Source: Conexibacter woesei DSM 14684 (lineage in GTDB: Bacteria; Actinomycetota; Thermoleophilia; Solirubrobacterales; Solirubrobacteraceae). From it: a stretch of 64,000 nucleotides of DNA. Shown piece by piece: positions 41,968-51,127 of this stretch. The notes beneath the pieces were generated by a model. That model was not told the origin of the DNA, searched no databases, and was given only the letters and a program-made list of their open reading frames with translations. A program made the translations under genes and the position numbers. Within the stretch, counting starts at the first letter, position 1; each line of letters begins with the position of its first letter. The stretch is taken from positions 5,938,001-6,002,000 of the forward strand of contig NC_013739.1 in the NCBI RefSeq assembly GCF_000025265.1, read 5' to 3'.

Positions 41968-44900
41968 CTAGCGCCCTCGCTTCTCGTTGCGCCGGTCGGT
42001 CTGGAGCAGCGTCGGGAGCGGCTTGGTCGCGCGGAAGCGGTTGGAGCTGCGCGGTCTGCTCCAGCGTCCGAGCGCGTCGCGCGCGCTGACGCGGACGACG
42101 CCGTCCTCGGGCAGCGGGACGCGCGCGATCGTCAGCGACCGCTTGCTGCCGCGGGCCGTCAGCTGACGCTCCCGTCCGACGCCGTAGCGCAGCAGCACGC
42201 CGTAGGTGCGCGCGCCGGGCACCGGCGTCCAGCGCACCGTGAGGCGCGTGCCGCGGCGTTGCACGCGCACCGTGCGCGGCGCGGCAACTGGCGGCGTTCC
42301 GCCGTACTGGTAGGTGTCGAGCGTCTGGTCGGCGATCGGCGTGCCGTCGACCGTCGCGACCGCGACGATCCGCCGCTGCTCGGGGCGCCCGGGTGCCGGT
42401 GTGTAGACGATCCGCCCGCGGCCGCCGGTGACGGTCCCCAGCGGGTGCATCACGTTCTCGCCGCGCTCGACGAACGTGACGCGCTGCCCGCCGCCGCGCT
42501 TGCGCGCGTCGTAGCTGAGCACCTGCCGGCTGCCCGCGCGGACGACGCGCGCCGCGCTCCTCGCTCTCGGCGAGCCGCGCCCGGAGTCGGGCGTGACGCT
42601 GGCCGCGAAGTGCGAGTCGTAGCCCGGCAGCGTGACGCCCATCGACCGCAGGGGAGCTGAGCCCGGGAGCGGCGTGACGGTGTATCTGCCGGCCCCCTTC
42701 GCGACTCCTATGTACGCGACGTTCGCGCTCTCGTCGCGCACGCCGCGCAGGTGCTCGGAGGACACCCAGTCGTCGCCGCTGACGTCGAGCGTCTCGCCGT
42801 CCGGCGCCGTGATGCGCACCTGCGGCGCGGCACCGATGCCGGGCAGGCGCACGTTCTTGATCGTCTCGCCTCTCACGATGGTGAAGCTCAGGTCGTTGCG
42901 GACGGCGGCGCGCGCGACCGCCCGCTGGTCGAACCTGACCCAGTAGCGGCTCGGCTTGCAGCCGTCGAACGGCCAGATCGTGATCCGCCGCGTCGCCCAC
43001 TCGACCCCGGCGCCCGGGTGCAGCGTGTCGAAGAGGTTCAGGCAGGCGACCATGCCCTTGCTCGTGACCCAGCCGTCGCCGCCGATGCAGGCGCCCTTCT
43101 TCACCCCCGCGAGGCACGCCTTTCCGCCTATCGCGGACGTGAACAGGCCCCGGCCCAACAGCGCCTCGACCGCCGCGTGGCCGTATATCGCGATCCCCGG
43201 TCCGGGCACCCGCACCTCGCCGCCCGCGTATATGTGATCGGGAGCGGAGTACATCACTGCCGCCGAGCCGACCGGCAGGTAGCCGATCCCGGGGAACTTG
43301 ATGTCGACGGCGCCGCCGCCGGCGATCGTCGTCGAGTCGAAGCGGCGCCCGGCGAGCTGGCCGAGCTCGGCACCGGCGTCGGACGGCGTCAGCGTGTACG
43401 GCTGCTGCGGCGTGGCGAACACGAGCAGCAGCGTGCCGGCGACACGCGATATGTCCGCGACGCTCAGCTTGCCGCCGCCGCGGATCAGCAGCGGGCGCAG
43501 CTGCATCGCGAAGTTGAGCTCGTCGAGGAAGACGCCCGGGAAGATCTGCGGCCGCGGAATCGGGCCGCCGAATCTCAGTGCGCCACCGAAGTGCCGGAAC
43601 GCCCCATCGCAGAAGCCGATCCCGTTCTGCGCCGGCGGGGGCGTGAGCTTGAAGCCGGCCTCGCCTCCGCCGCCGCCGGTGATGAAGACGTTCGCCTGCG
43701 CCTTCCACTCATCGCGGTTGCACGTCGAGTTGGGGTTGGTGTCGCCGTCGATGCGGCCGCGAGCCGCGTAGCGGAAGCGCACGTCGGTCATCCGGACGGG
43801 ACCGATCCCGGCCTCGGGCACCTGGATGTCGAGGTTGTCGAGCTGCGGGCCGGTGCCGTTCTGGGACAGGACGCGGACGCCGGCGCTGGGCGGGCTGCCG
43901 CCGAAGATCGCGAACTCGGGCGGCAGTCGCAGCTGCATGACGCCGGAGGCGTAGCGCTGGCCGTCGATCCCCTCGAGTGCGAGGTCGACCGATCCGTCGA
44001 GTTTGAAGCCACCGATGTCGGGCAGGCCCTGCCGGCCGTCGTAGCGGGCGATCGCGGCGCTGCGGCCGCAGGCGCATCTTTGGGTGCCCTGGCCCGTGAA
44101 GCGGGTGCGCGTGACGCTCGGGTCGTTCTCGAAGTTGAGGTCGAGCTGGCCCGTGCGAACCGTCATCCCGCCCCACGTCACCTTCGCGTTGCTCGCGACG
44201 AGGCGGTTCAGGCGCGGGAAGACGACGACCGCCGAGCCGGACCGCGGCGCGATCTTGATGCCGTTGAGGTCGACGGTCTGTCTCGCGACGAACACGTCGT
44301 ACGGCATCTCTCTGAAGAATCTGCGCGCCTCGTCGCAGAGCGACTGCGGCTTCAGACCGCGCGCCGCCTGGCTGCAGATCGCCACCACGACGGCCGAGAC
44401 CTTCTCGGACTCGTAGTGCGCCTTCACGAGCGCCCGCTCGCCAGCCGGCACCTCGGTCTCCTCGGCCTCGCGTATGAAGCAGCCCTGCGCGGACATCAGT
44501 CCCCAGATGACCGTCTGCTGCTCGCAGAACTTCAGCTGCTGCACCTTCGTCGGGACGAACAGCGGGCGCGACTTCGTGGCGCAGACCGCGACGTCGGGCG
44601 GCCCGTTTCTCAGCACTCTCAGCACGAGTCTCGACGGGTCGGAGCCTCTCAGGACGACGAGCGACGACATGCGCGAGCCCGTCCCGCCGGTTGCGCGCAG
44701 CGCGATCCCTCCCGGTCCGTTCGTGCCGCGCGCGGTCAGGCCGACGTTCGCCGTCGTGGTGCGCTGCACCGAGACGCCGAGGTACGGCTGGCTGGGGGGA
44801 CACGAGACGTCGGCTCTGCCATCGCCCGAGAGGTCCCAGTCGAGCATCGTCGCGCCCGTCGTCTCCGAGGCGTCGAGCACTGTCGACCCGGCAAACGGAC

Positions 44901-45846
44901 TGCCGGTCGCTCTCCCGAACCGCGCGATCACACGCGCCGGGTCGCGCGGCGACGACGGCGGAGACGACGGCGGGGGCGGTGACGACGGCGGCGTCACAGG
45001 CGGCTGCACGACCGGCGGCGGCTCGCTCCCGCCGTCGGGCACGAGCACGGGAGCATCCGGTCCGGGCGCCGCAGCGAGGCGCGTCAGCTCGCTCGGCGTG
45101 AGCGCGCGGTCGTACACGCGCACCTCGTCGATCGCGCCGGGGAAGTCGGAGCTGCCCAGGCAGCCGGCGCTCGGCGAGTAGCCGTCGACGTAGAAGTTCG
45201 ACGCGACGATCGGCGGCGCGTAGCTGATCCCGGCCGCCGGCTTCGGCGTGCCGACCTCGACGCCGTCGACGTAGAGGTGGATGTTCGTGCCGTCGTAGGT
45301 GCCGGCGACGAGGTGCCATCTGTTGTCGAAGACCGCCGCCGACGGCGGCGCGTCGCTGAGCGAGGACGGAGCGGTCGGCCCCGGCGCGCGCACGTAGAAG
45401 CGCAGGCCGTCTCTGCCGGGGTAGCCGGTGTAGAGCGCGTAGGACGAGCCGAGGCAGGTGGGGCCGTCGTCGCCGCGGCCGGCGATGTAGCGCAGCACGC
45501 CCGGGTCGCCGTTCTGTCTTATCCACGCCAGCAGCGTGATCTGCGCAGGAGCGAGCAGCGGCGAGGTCACCTGCAGCGGCGTCGTGTTCGCGCTCGACAG
45601 GTAGCCGCCGAACTTGCCCTGAGCGATCCCGAATCTCATCGTGCCCGCCGCGCTTCTGAGCGCCAGCTGGTTCCCGGAGACGTCGGCGGTGGCGTCGAGC
45701 CCGCCGGCGGTCGTCGCGGCGTCGAGCGGCCACTGCGCGGCGAGCGGCGCGGCCGCCTGCGCCGCTGCGGCCTGGACGAAGGCGACCGCGCCGGCGACGG
45801 CCAAGGCGAGCAGGACGGCAAGGCAGCGGGAACGGTGTCGGAGCAT
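41968..45846 (-). CDS. Large secreted LamG-domain surface protein
   Basis: 1292 residues. Signal peptide AVLLALAVAGAVAFVQAAAA; a LamG/concanavalin-like domain at about 35-255 (ITLLAWIRQNGDPGVLRYIA, WHLVAGTYDGTNIHLYVDG, FPGAIDEVRVYDRALTPSEL); a Pro/Ser linker; a PKD-like segment (MLDWDLSGDGRADVSCPPS); a long beta-rich core of unknown family; and a C-terminal fibronectin-III-like domain (PRTVRVQRRGTRLTVRWTPV). No LPXTG anchor is visible. It probably binds glycans or a surface outside the cell. Divergent from the LuxR-type ATPase gene. Confidence 0.82.
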   Translation of the reverse strand: MLRHRSRCLAVLLALAVAGAVAFVQAAAAQAAAPLAAQWPLDAATTAGGLDATADVSGNQLALRSAAGTMRFGIAQGKFGGYLSSANTTPLQVTSPLLAPAQITLLAWIRQNGDPGVLRYIAGRGDDGPTCLGSSYALYTGYPGRDGLRFYVRAPGPTAPSSLSDAPPSAAVFDNRWHLVAGTYDGTNIHLYVDGVEVGTPKPAAGISYAPPIVASNFYVDGYSPSAGCLGSSDFPGAIDEVRVYDRALTPSELTRLAAAPGPDAPVLVPDGGSEPPPVVQPPVTPPSSPPPPSSPPSSPRDPARVIARFGRATGSPFAGSTVLDASETTGATMLDWDLSGDGRADVSCPPSQPYLGVSVQRTTTANVGLTARGTNGPGGIALRATGGTGSRMSSLVVLRGSDPSRLVLRVLRNGPPDVAVCATKSRPLFVPTKVQQLKFCEQQTVIWGLMSAQGCFIREAEETEVPAGERALVKAHYESEKVSAVVVAICSQAARGLKPQSLCDEARRFFREMPYDVFVARQTVDLNGIKIAPRSGSAVVVFPRLNRLVASNAKVTWGGMTVRTGQLDLNFENDPSVTRTRFTGQGTQRCACGRSAAIARYDGRQGLPDIGGFKLDGSVDLALEGIDGQRYASGVMQLRLPPEFAIFGGSPPSAGVRVLSQNGTGPQLDNLDIQVPEAGIGPVRMTDVRFRYAARGRIDGDTNPNSTCNRDEWKAQANVFITGGGGGEAGFKLTPPPAQNGIGFCDGAFRHFGGALRFGGPIPRPQIFPGVFLDELNFAMQLRPLLIRGGGKLSVADISRVAGTLLLVFATPQQPYTLTPSDAGAELGQLAGRRFDSTTIAGGGAVDIKFPGIGYLPVGSAAVMYSAPDHIYAGGEVRVPGPGIAIYGHAAVEALLGRGLFTSAIGGKACLAGVKKGACIGGDGWVTSKGMVACLNLFDTLHPGAGVEWATRRITIWPFDGCKPSRYWVRFDQRAVARAAVRNDLSFTIVRGETIKNVRLPGIGAAPQVRITAPDGETLDVSGDDWVSSEHLRGVRDESANVAYIGVAKGAGRYTVTPLPGSAPLRSMGVTLPGYDSHFAASVTPDSGRGSPRARSAARVVRAGSRQVLSYDARKRGGGQRVTFVERGENVMHPLGTVTGGRGRIVYTPAPGRPEQRRIVAVATVDGTPIADQTLDTYQYGGTPPVAAPRTVRVQRRGTRLTVRWTPVPGARTYGVLLRYGVGRERQLTARGSKRSLTIARVPLPEDGVVRVSARDALGRWSRPRSSNRFRATKPLPTLLQTDRRNEKRGR

Positions 45847-45964
45847 GAGGCGTGACGCTGGCAGACCGCTGGCGCGCTTCGCATCGGGGGGCTACCCCGG
45901 ACTTTTGCTCGCCGTCGCACCGGACCGCGGTTACTCTCTTGCACCACGACCCGGAGCAACGCCG

Positions 45965-48817
45965 GTGCGCGACTTGACGAGAGGCCCTGAGTCAGTGCTC
46001 GAACGCGATCGCGAGCTTGCCGAGATCGGCGGGGCGATCGCGGACGCTCGCGCCGGCCGCGGGCGGCTGCTGCTCGTCGAGGGCGCGGCCGGCAGCGGCA
46101 AGAGCACGCTCGTCCGCGCCGCGCGCGAGCGCGCCGCGCAGGACGGACTGCGGGTGCTGCGCGCGGCCGCCGGCGAGTTCGAGCGCGAGTACGCGTTCGG
46201 CTGCGTGCGCCAGCTGTTCGAGCCGTTCCTGCACGGCCTGCCGGGGCCCGAGCGCGCGCGCCTGCTGGCAGGCGCCGCCGCTCCCGCCGAGTGGATCGTC
46301 GCGCCTGCGGGCGACGCGCCGTCCGCCGAGCGCACGGCAGCCGGCTTCGCCGCGCTCAACGCGATCTACTGGCTGATCTCGAACGTCGCCGAAGCGGCGC
46401 CGCTGCTGATCGCCGTCGACGACGTGCACTGGGCGGACGACGCGTCGATTCAAGCGCTCGGCCACCTCGGTCGGCGGATCGAGGACCTGCCGATCGCGCT
46501 CGTCGTCGCGCTGCGCCCCGAGGAGCCCGACGCGCCGGCAGCGCTGATCGACGGCCTGCGCGCGGTCGCGGGGGACTCGCGCGTCGTGCCGCGGCCGCTG
46601 AGCGAGGCGGCCGTCTCTGCGCTCGTGCGCGCGCACACGCCGGCGGCGACCGACGCGGTGTGCGCCGCCTGCCACGCGGAGAGCGCCGGCAACCCGCTCT
46701 ACCTGCGCGAGCTGCTGCGCACGCTCGACGGCGACGGCGCGCTCGGCCCGGACGTCGTCGCCGCGGCGTCGGTGCCGACGCTCGCCGCGCGCGTCGAGCG
46801 CCGCGTCGCGAAGGTCGGCCCGGAGGCGCCCACGCTCGCGTACGCGATGGCGGTGCTCGGCGATGGCGGCGCGCTGCCGCTCGCTGCGCAGCTCGCAGGC
46901 GTCGAGCCGACGCGCGCCGCGCGGATCGCCCGGCGCCTGTGCGAGATCGAGGTGCTCGCGGCAGAGGACCCGTTCGCGTTCGTGCACCCGCTCGTGCGGC
47001 GCTCGGTCTACGACAGTCTCTCGCTCGCCGAGCGCGACGCCGCGCACGCCGCGGCCGCACGCCTGCTGGAGACGGCCGGCGCGCCCGCGGAGGCGGTGGC
47101 CGCGCACCTCGCCGCCACGCGCCCGACGGGCTCGGACGCAGTCGCGGCCGCGCTGCTCGCGGCCGCCGAGACGTCGTCGTCGCGGGCCGCGCCGGAGGCC
47201 GCGATCCGGCTGCTGCGGCGTGCGCTGGAGGAGGACGCCGCACAGCCGTCGCGCCCGGTGCTGCTGCACCGGCTCGGCCTCGCCGAGATGGCGATCCGCG
47301 ACCCGCAGTGCGTCGAGCACATCTCGCAGGCGGTCGAGCTCGCGGACGAGCCGCCCCTGCGGATCGCGGCGACGGTCGCGCTGGCGGAGCTGCTCGCGAC
47401 GGCCGGACAGTGGGGGCAAGCGCGCGCGCTGCTCTCCGGCGCGCTGGACGGGCTCGACGACCCGGAGCTGCTCGTCCAAGTCGAGGCGATTCACACGGTG
47501 GTCGCCGTCAACGACCCGCATCTGGTCGGCGACTTCGAGCGCGAGCGCGAGCACTTCGAGCGGCTGGCGCACGGGCCGAGCTGGGCGGCGCAGGCGCTGA
47601 CCGCGGCGCTCGCGGCGCAGGCGGTGCAGCGCTGCGAGGACGCGGCGCAGGCGCGAGCGCTCGCCGAGCGCGCTCTCGCGCGCGGCGTCCTGACGAGCGG
47701 ACGCCCCGCCGGCGGCTGGGCGGGCGCGCAGCTGTTCATGGCGCTCGTCTACTCCGAGGCCTACGACCGCGCGCTCGACGTCGCCGAGGAGATCGAGCGC
47801 GAGGGCCGGCGCCACGGCGAGCTGCTCGGCCTGATCGGCGGCCGGGCTTTCCGCAGCCAGGTCGTCGCCCTGCTCGGCGACCTCGCGGCGGCCGAGGCAG
47901 ACCTGCGCACGCTGCTCGACCTGCTGGGCCAGGCGAACGTCGCGATGTGGACCGCGAACCTGTTCTACGTCTTCCTCGACACGCTGCTCGAGCGCCCCGG
48001 CGTCGACGACGTCTCGGCGATCGCCGAGACGCTCGAGCTCGACCCCACCTTCCTCGGGACCATGACCGGCGGGCTGCTGCTCGCCGGCCGCGGACGGCTG
48101 CGCCTCGAGCGCGGAGAGCGCGCCGCTGCGCTCGCGGACCTGGAGGCCGCCGGCCTGGTCCTGTCGCCGCTGCGGACCGGGCCCAGCCAGATAACGTGGC
48201 GCTCGGACCTCGCGCGCGTGCTGCCGCCGGAGCGCCGCGACGAGGCGCTGGGGCTGGTCGAGGAGGAGGTCGCGCTGGCGCGCCGGCTGGGGCTGCCGCG
48301 CACGCTCGGCGTCGCGCTGCGCGGCGCCGGGCTGGTCGAGGGCGGCGTGCGGGGGATCGAGACGTTGCGCGAGTCGGTCGCGGCGCTGGAGGAGTCCGAA
48401 GCACGGCTCGAACACGCGCGCTCGCTCGTCGAGCTGGGCGCGGCGCTGCGACGCGCGCGGCAGCGCGTGCAGGCGCGCGAGCAGCTGGCGGCTGGGATCG
48501 AGCTGGCGCACCGCTGCGGCGCCCAGCGTCTCGTCGCGCGGGCGCGCGAGGAGCTGCTGGCGGCGGGCGGGCGGCCGCGACGGATCGCGCGCACGGGAGC
48601 GGAGGCGCTGACCGTCTCGCAGCTGCGGGTCGCGCGGCTCGCGGTGGCGGGGCAGACGAACGTCGAGATCGCGCAGGAGCTGTACGTGAGCGTCAAGACG
48701 GTCGAGACGCATCTGTCGCACGCGTACGGAAAGCTGGGGCTGGCGGGCCAGGGCGCGCGCGCCGACCTCCAGAGATTCCTGCTGCCGCGCCTGCACGACG
48801 GCTGGCTCGCGCCGTAG
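45965..48817 (+). CDS. Large ATP-binding LuxR-family regulator (LAL type)
   Basis: 950 residues. AAA ATPase at the N-terminus with Walker A VEGAAGSGKSTLVRAA and Walker B LLIAVDDVHWADDAS, a long TPR-like helical middle, and a C-terminal LuxR HTH (LTVSQLRVARLAVAGQTNVE, YVSVKTVETHLSHAYGKLGL). GTG 45965 gives the usual short lead to the ATPase; GTG 45995 is also possible. LAL proteins activate catabolic or secondary-metabolite genes; the target may be the P450 gene just downstream or the divergent surface-protein gene. Confidence 0.9.
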   Translation: MRDLTRGPESVLERDRELAEIGGAIADARAGRGRLLLVEGAAGSGKSTLVRAARERAAQDGLRVLRAAAGEFEREYAFGCVRQLFEPFLHGLPGPERARLLAGAAAPAEWIVAPAGDAPSAERTAAGFAALNAIYWLISNVAEAAPLLIAVDDVHWADDASIQALGHLGRRIEDLPIALVVALRPEEPDAPAALIDGLRAVAGDSRVVPRPLSEAAVSALVRAHTPAATDAVCAACHAESAGNPLYLRELLRTLDGDGALGPDVVAAASVPTLAARVERRVAKVGPEAPTLAYAMAVLGDGGALPLAAQLAGVEPTRAARIARRLCEIEVLAAEDPFAFVHPLVRRSVYDSLSLAERDAAHAAAARLLETAGAPAEAVAAHLAATRPTGSDAVAAALLAAAETSSSRAAPEAAIRLLRRALEEDAAQPSRPVLLHRLGLAEMAIRDPQCVEHISQAVELADEPPLRIAATVALAELLATAGQWGQARALLSGALDGLDDPELLVQVEAIHTVVAVNDPHLVGDFEREREHFERLAHGPSWAAQALTAALAAQAVQRCEDAAQARALAERALARGVLTSGRPAGGWAGAQLFMALVYSEAYDRALDVAEEIEREGRRHGELLGLIGGRAFRSQVVALLGDLAAAEADLRTLLDLLGQANVAMWTANLFYVFLDTLLERPGVDDVSAIAETLELDPTFLGTMTGGLLLAGRGRLRLERGERAAALADLEAAGLVLSPLRTGPSQITWRSDLARVLPPERRDEALGLVEEEVALARRLGLPRTLGVALRGAGLVEGGVRGIETLRESVAALEESEARLEHARSLVELGAALRRARQRVQAREQLAAGIELAHRCGAQRLVARAREELLAAGGRPRRIARTGAEALTVSQLRVARLAVAGQTNVEIAQELYVSVKTVETHLSHAYGKLGLAGQGARADLQRFLLPRLHDGWLAP

Positions 48818-48876
48818 CCGCCTGAGATCGCGACCGCTGGACAGCATCGCGCGCCGTGCGCGGCCGGCGGACGGGC

Positions 48877-48910
48877 CACCGAACGACGCGGCGCCACGCG
48901 CCGTTCGGTG
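48877..48910. promoter_or_regulatory. Inverted repeat in the P450 promoter region
   Basis: CACCGAACG (48877-48885) and CGTTCGGTG (48902-48910), 16-nt spacer. The right arm abuts TACTTC (48911-48916), the likely -10 box of the P450 gene. Candidate binding site for the upstream LAL regulator. Confidence 0.5.
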
Positions 48911-48921
48911 TACTTCCGGCG

Positions 48922-50211
48922 ATGCCCACCGGTTCTCGACTGCCCGCTGTGGCGCAGTTGCTGGCGATCAACGCCGCGCCGTGCGCCACGCTCGAGCGAC
49001 TGCGGGCCAGCTACGGGGATCGCTTCACGGTCCGGGTGCCGGGCGTGCCGCCGCTCGTCTTCCTCGCGAACCCGGTCGACGCGCGCGCGGTCTTCCAAGC
49101 TCCAGCAGACGTCCTGCATCCGGGCGAAGGGGGATCGGCCGTCGAGCCGATAGTCGGTCCCGGCTCCTTCATGCTCGCCGACGAACGCGAGCATCTCGAC
49201 GGACGCAGTCACGTCAGAGCAGCGTTCTCAGCACGCACCGCGCGCCGCCACCACGCGCTCATCGCCGCGCAGGCCCAGGACGAGGTGGCTGCGTGGCCGC
49301 ACGACGCGCCCGTCGCGCTGTCCCCCCGCCTTCGCGCCTTCACGCTCTCGTTGGTGCTGCGGACCATCTTCGGCGAAACCGCCGCGACGCAGCAGCTGGC
49401 CGTCGACGTGCTCAGGATGCTCGACGTCACGGCGACGCCGGTCATCGGCGCGCCACCGACACGGCACGTTCCTCCGTTCCGTGGAGCCTGGCGACGCTTC
49501 CTGCGCCAGAAGGAGCTGGTCGATGCGTCGCTCCTCGCGCTGATCGACGCCCGACGCGCGCGCCCCACCGACGGTGGCGGCGGCGACACGCTCGCGCTGC
49601 TGCTCGCGAGCTCCGACGCCGACGGCAGACCGTTGTCGCGCGCGTACATCCGCGACGCCGTCATGTCGATCGTGCTCGCCGGACATGAGACGACGGCGTC
49701 AGCGCTCGCGTGGGCGATCACGCTGCTCGCGCACCACCCGCATGTGCAGACTCGCCTGACGGACGAGATCCGCGAAGGCGAGGGCACGCGGTATATGACC
49801 GCCACGATCTTCGAGGTCCTCCGCCACCGCCCGGTCTTCCTGTTCGCGATCCCCCGCACCGTGAAGGCACCGATCAGCATCGGTGGCGAAACGTACGGCG
49901 TCGGCGATCTGCTGCTGCCGTGCATCTACCTCATCCACCACGATCCCCGCCACTACCCCGAGCCCGATGCCTTCCGTCCTGAGCGATTCCTCGATAGCCG
50001 GCCGGACCCGGCCATCTGGATGCCCTGGGGCGGGGGCCGGAAACGCTGCCCCGGACGCCACCTCGCGCTCGCCGAGATCCAGGCGATGCTGACCGCGCTC
50101 CTGCGCACGACCCGCATCGAACCAGCCGGCGATCGTGAACCGACCGCCCGCTGGCGCAGCGTCATCGTCACGCCGCGAAACGACGCCCGCGTCGTCCTTC
50201 GACAGCGCTAG
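48922..50211 (+). CDS. Cytochrome P450
   Basis: 429 residues. I-helix AGHETTASALAWAITLL, K-helix ExxR in FEVLRHRP, PERF motif FRPERFLDS, and the heme loop WMPWGGGRKRCPGRHLAL with the Cys ligand. Trp replaces the usual Phe at the start of the heme-loop signature. Soluble bacterial-type monooxygenase; substrate unknown. No ferredoxin or reductase gene is adjacent, so it must borrow redox partners. ATG chosen by the -10 box 5 nt upstream and by the family's length. Confidence 0.93.
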   Translation: MPTGSRLPAVAQLLAINAAPCATLERLRASYGDRFTVRVPGVPPLVFLANPVDARAVFQAPADVLHPGEGGSAVEPIVGPGSFMLADEREHLDGRSHVRAAFSARTARRHHALIAAQAQDEVAAWPHDAPVALSPRLRAFTLSLVLRTIFGETAATQQLAVDVLRMLDVTATPVIGAPPTRHVPPFRGAWRRFLRQKELVDASLLALIDARRARPTDGGGGDTLALLLASSDADGRPLSRAYIRDAVMSIVLAGHETTASALAWAITLLAHHPHVQTRLTDEIREGEGTRYMTATIFEVLRHRPVFLFAIPRTVKAPISIGGETYGVGDLLLPCIYLIHHDPRHYPEPDAFRPERFLDSRPDPAIWMPWGGGRKRCPGRHLALAEIQAMLTALLRTTRIEPAGDREPTARWRSVIVTPRNDARVVLRQR

Positions 50212-50234
50212 ACCAGGGCGACCACGAAGCACAC

Positions 50235-51116
50235 CTACGCGTCGCCGAGGTCGAGGTCGCGCAGGCGCGCCGGGCCGGCGACCACGTCGATTTCGACGAT
50301 CCGGCCGTTGACGACGCTGAAGCCGGCGACGGCGAACGCGCGGTCACCGGCTGCGGCGACGATCCCCGCCGTCCCGTTGACGAGCGCCGGCCGAGCGAAG
50401 CGGCCGAACCGGGAGCCGCCGGAGAGCGCCACCTCGGCGACGGCCGCCGCGCCGCGGATCTCGCGCGAGGTTCCGGGGCGCAGCCCGCTGCGGTCGACGC
50501 GCACCACGACGTCGGGGTCGAGCAGCTCCATCAGCGCCGCGAGGTCGCCGCCTGCCGCGGCGGCCAGGAACGCGTCGACGACGCGGCGCTGCTCGGCGAT
50601 GTCCGGGTCGGGCGGCGGCGCCTGTCCGCGGACACTGCGACGGGCGCGACTCGCGAGCTGGCGTGCGGCGGCGGGAGAGCGCCCGACGATCGGCGCGATC
50701 TCGTCGAACGGCATCGCGAACATGTCGTGCAGGACGAAGGCGAGGCGCTCTGCCGGGTCGAGCTGCTCCAGCACGACCAGCAGCGCCAGCCCGACCGAGT
50801 CGGCCAGCAGCGCCTCGTGCTCGGGGTCGCTGCGGTCCTCACGGCCGACGAGCGGGTCGGGGACGTGCGGGCCGAACGGCTCCTCCCGGCGCGCGGTGCG
50901 GGAGCGGAGCATGTCGAGGCAGACGCGTGCGACGACCGTCGTCAGCCAGCCGGTCAGGTTCCGCACGTCGTCGGCGCCGGCGCGGTCGAGCCGCAGCCAC
51001 GCCTCCTGGACCGCGTCGTCGGCCTCGCTGACCGAGCCGAGCATGCGGAAGGCGACCGCGCGCAGGTGCGTGCGATCGGTCTCGAAGCGCGCAGCCAGCC
51101 AGTCGCTGTCATCCAT
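50235..51116 (-). CDS. ECF41-type sigma factor with SnoaL-like C-terminal domain
   Basis: 293 residues. Region 2 (LRAVAFRMLGSVSEADDAVQ, EAWLRLDRAG), region 4 (LDPAERLAFVLHDMFAMPFD, EIAPIVGRSPAAARQLASRA), then a SnoaL/NTF2-fold tail (DAFLAAAAGGDLAALMELLD). In ECF41 the tail modulates activity in place of an anti-sigma factor. The start may also be a GTG at 51131 in a GTGA overlap with the exporter gene. ECF41 genes usually neighbour a carboxymuconolactone-decarboxylase-like gene; here the partner is a DHA2 exporter. Confidence 0.9.
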   Translation of the reverse strand: MDDSDWLAARFETDRTHLRAVAFRMLGSVSEADDAVQEAWLRLDRAGADDVRNLTGWLTTVVARVCLDMLRSRTARREEPFGPHVPDPLVGREDRSDPEHEALLADSVGLALLVVLEQLDPAERLAFVLHDMFAMPFDEIAPIVGRSPAAARQLASRARRSVRGQAPPPDPDIAEQRRVVDAFLAAAAGGDLAALMELLDPDVVVRVDRSGLRPGTSREIRGAAAVAEVALSGGSRFGRFARPALVNGTAGIVAAAGDRAFAVAGFSVVNGRIVEIDVVAGPARLRDLDLGDA

Positions 51117-51127
51117 CGCTCGGGTGG

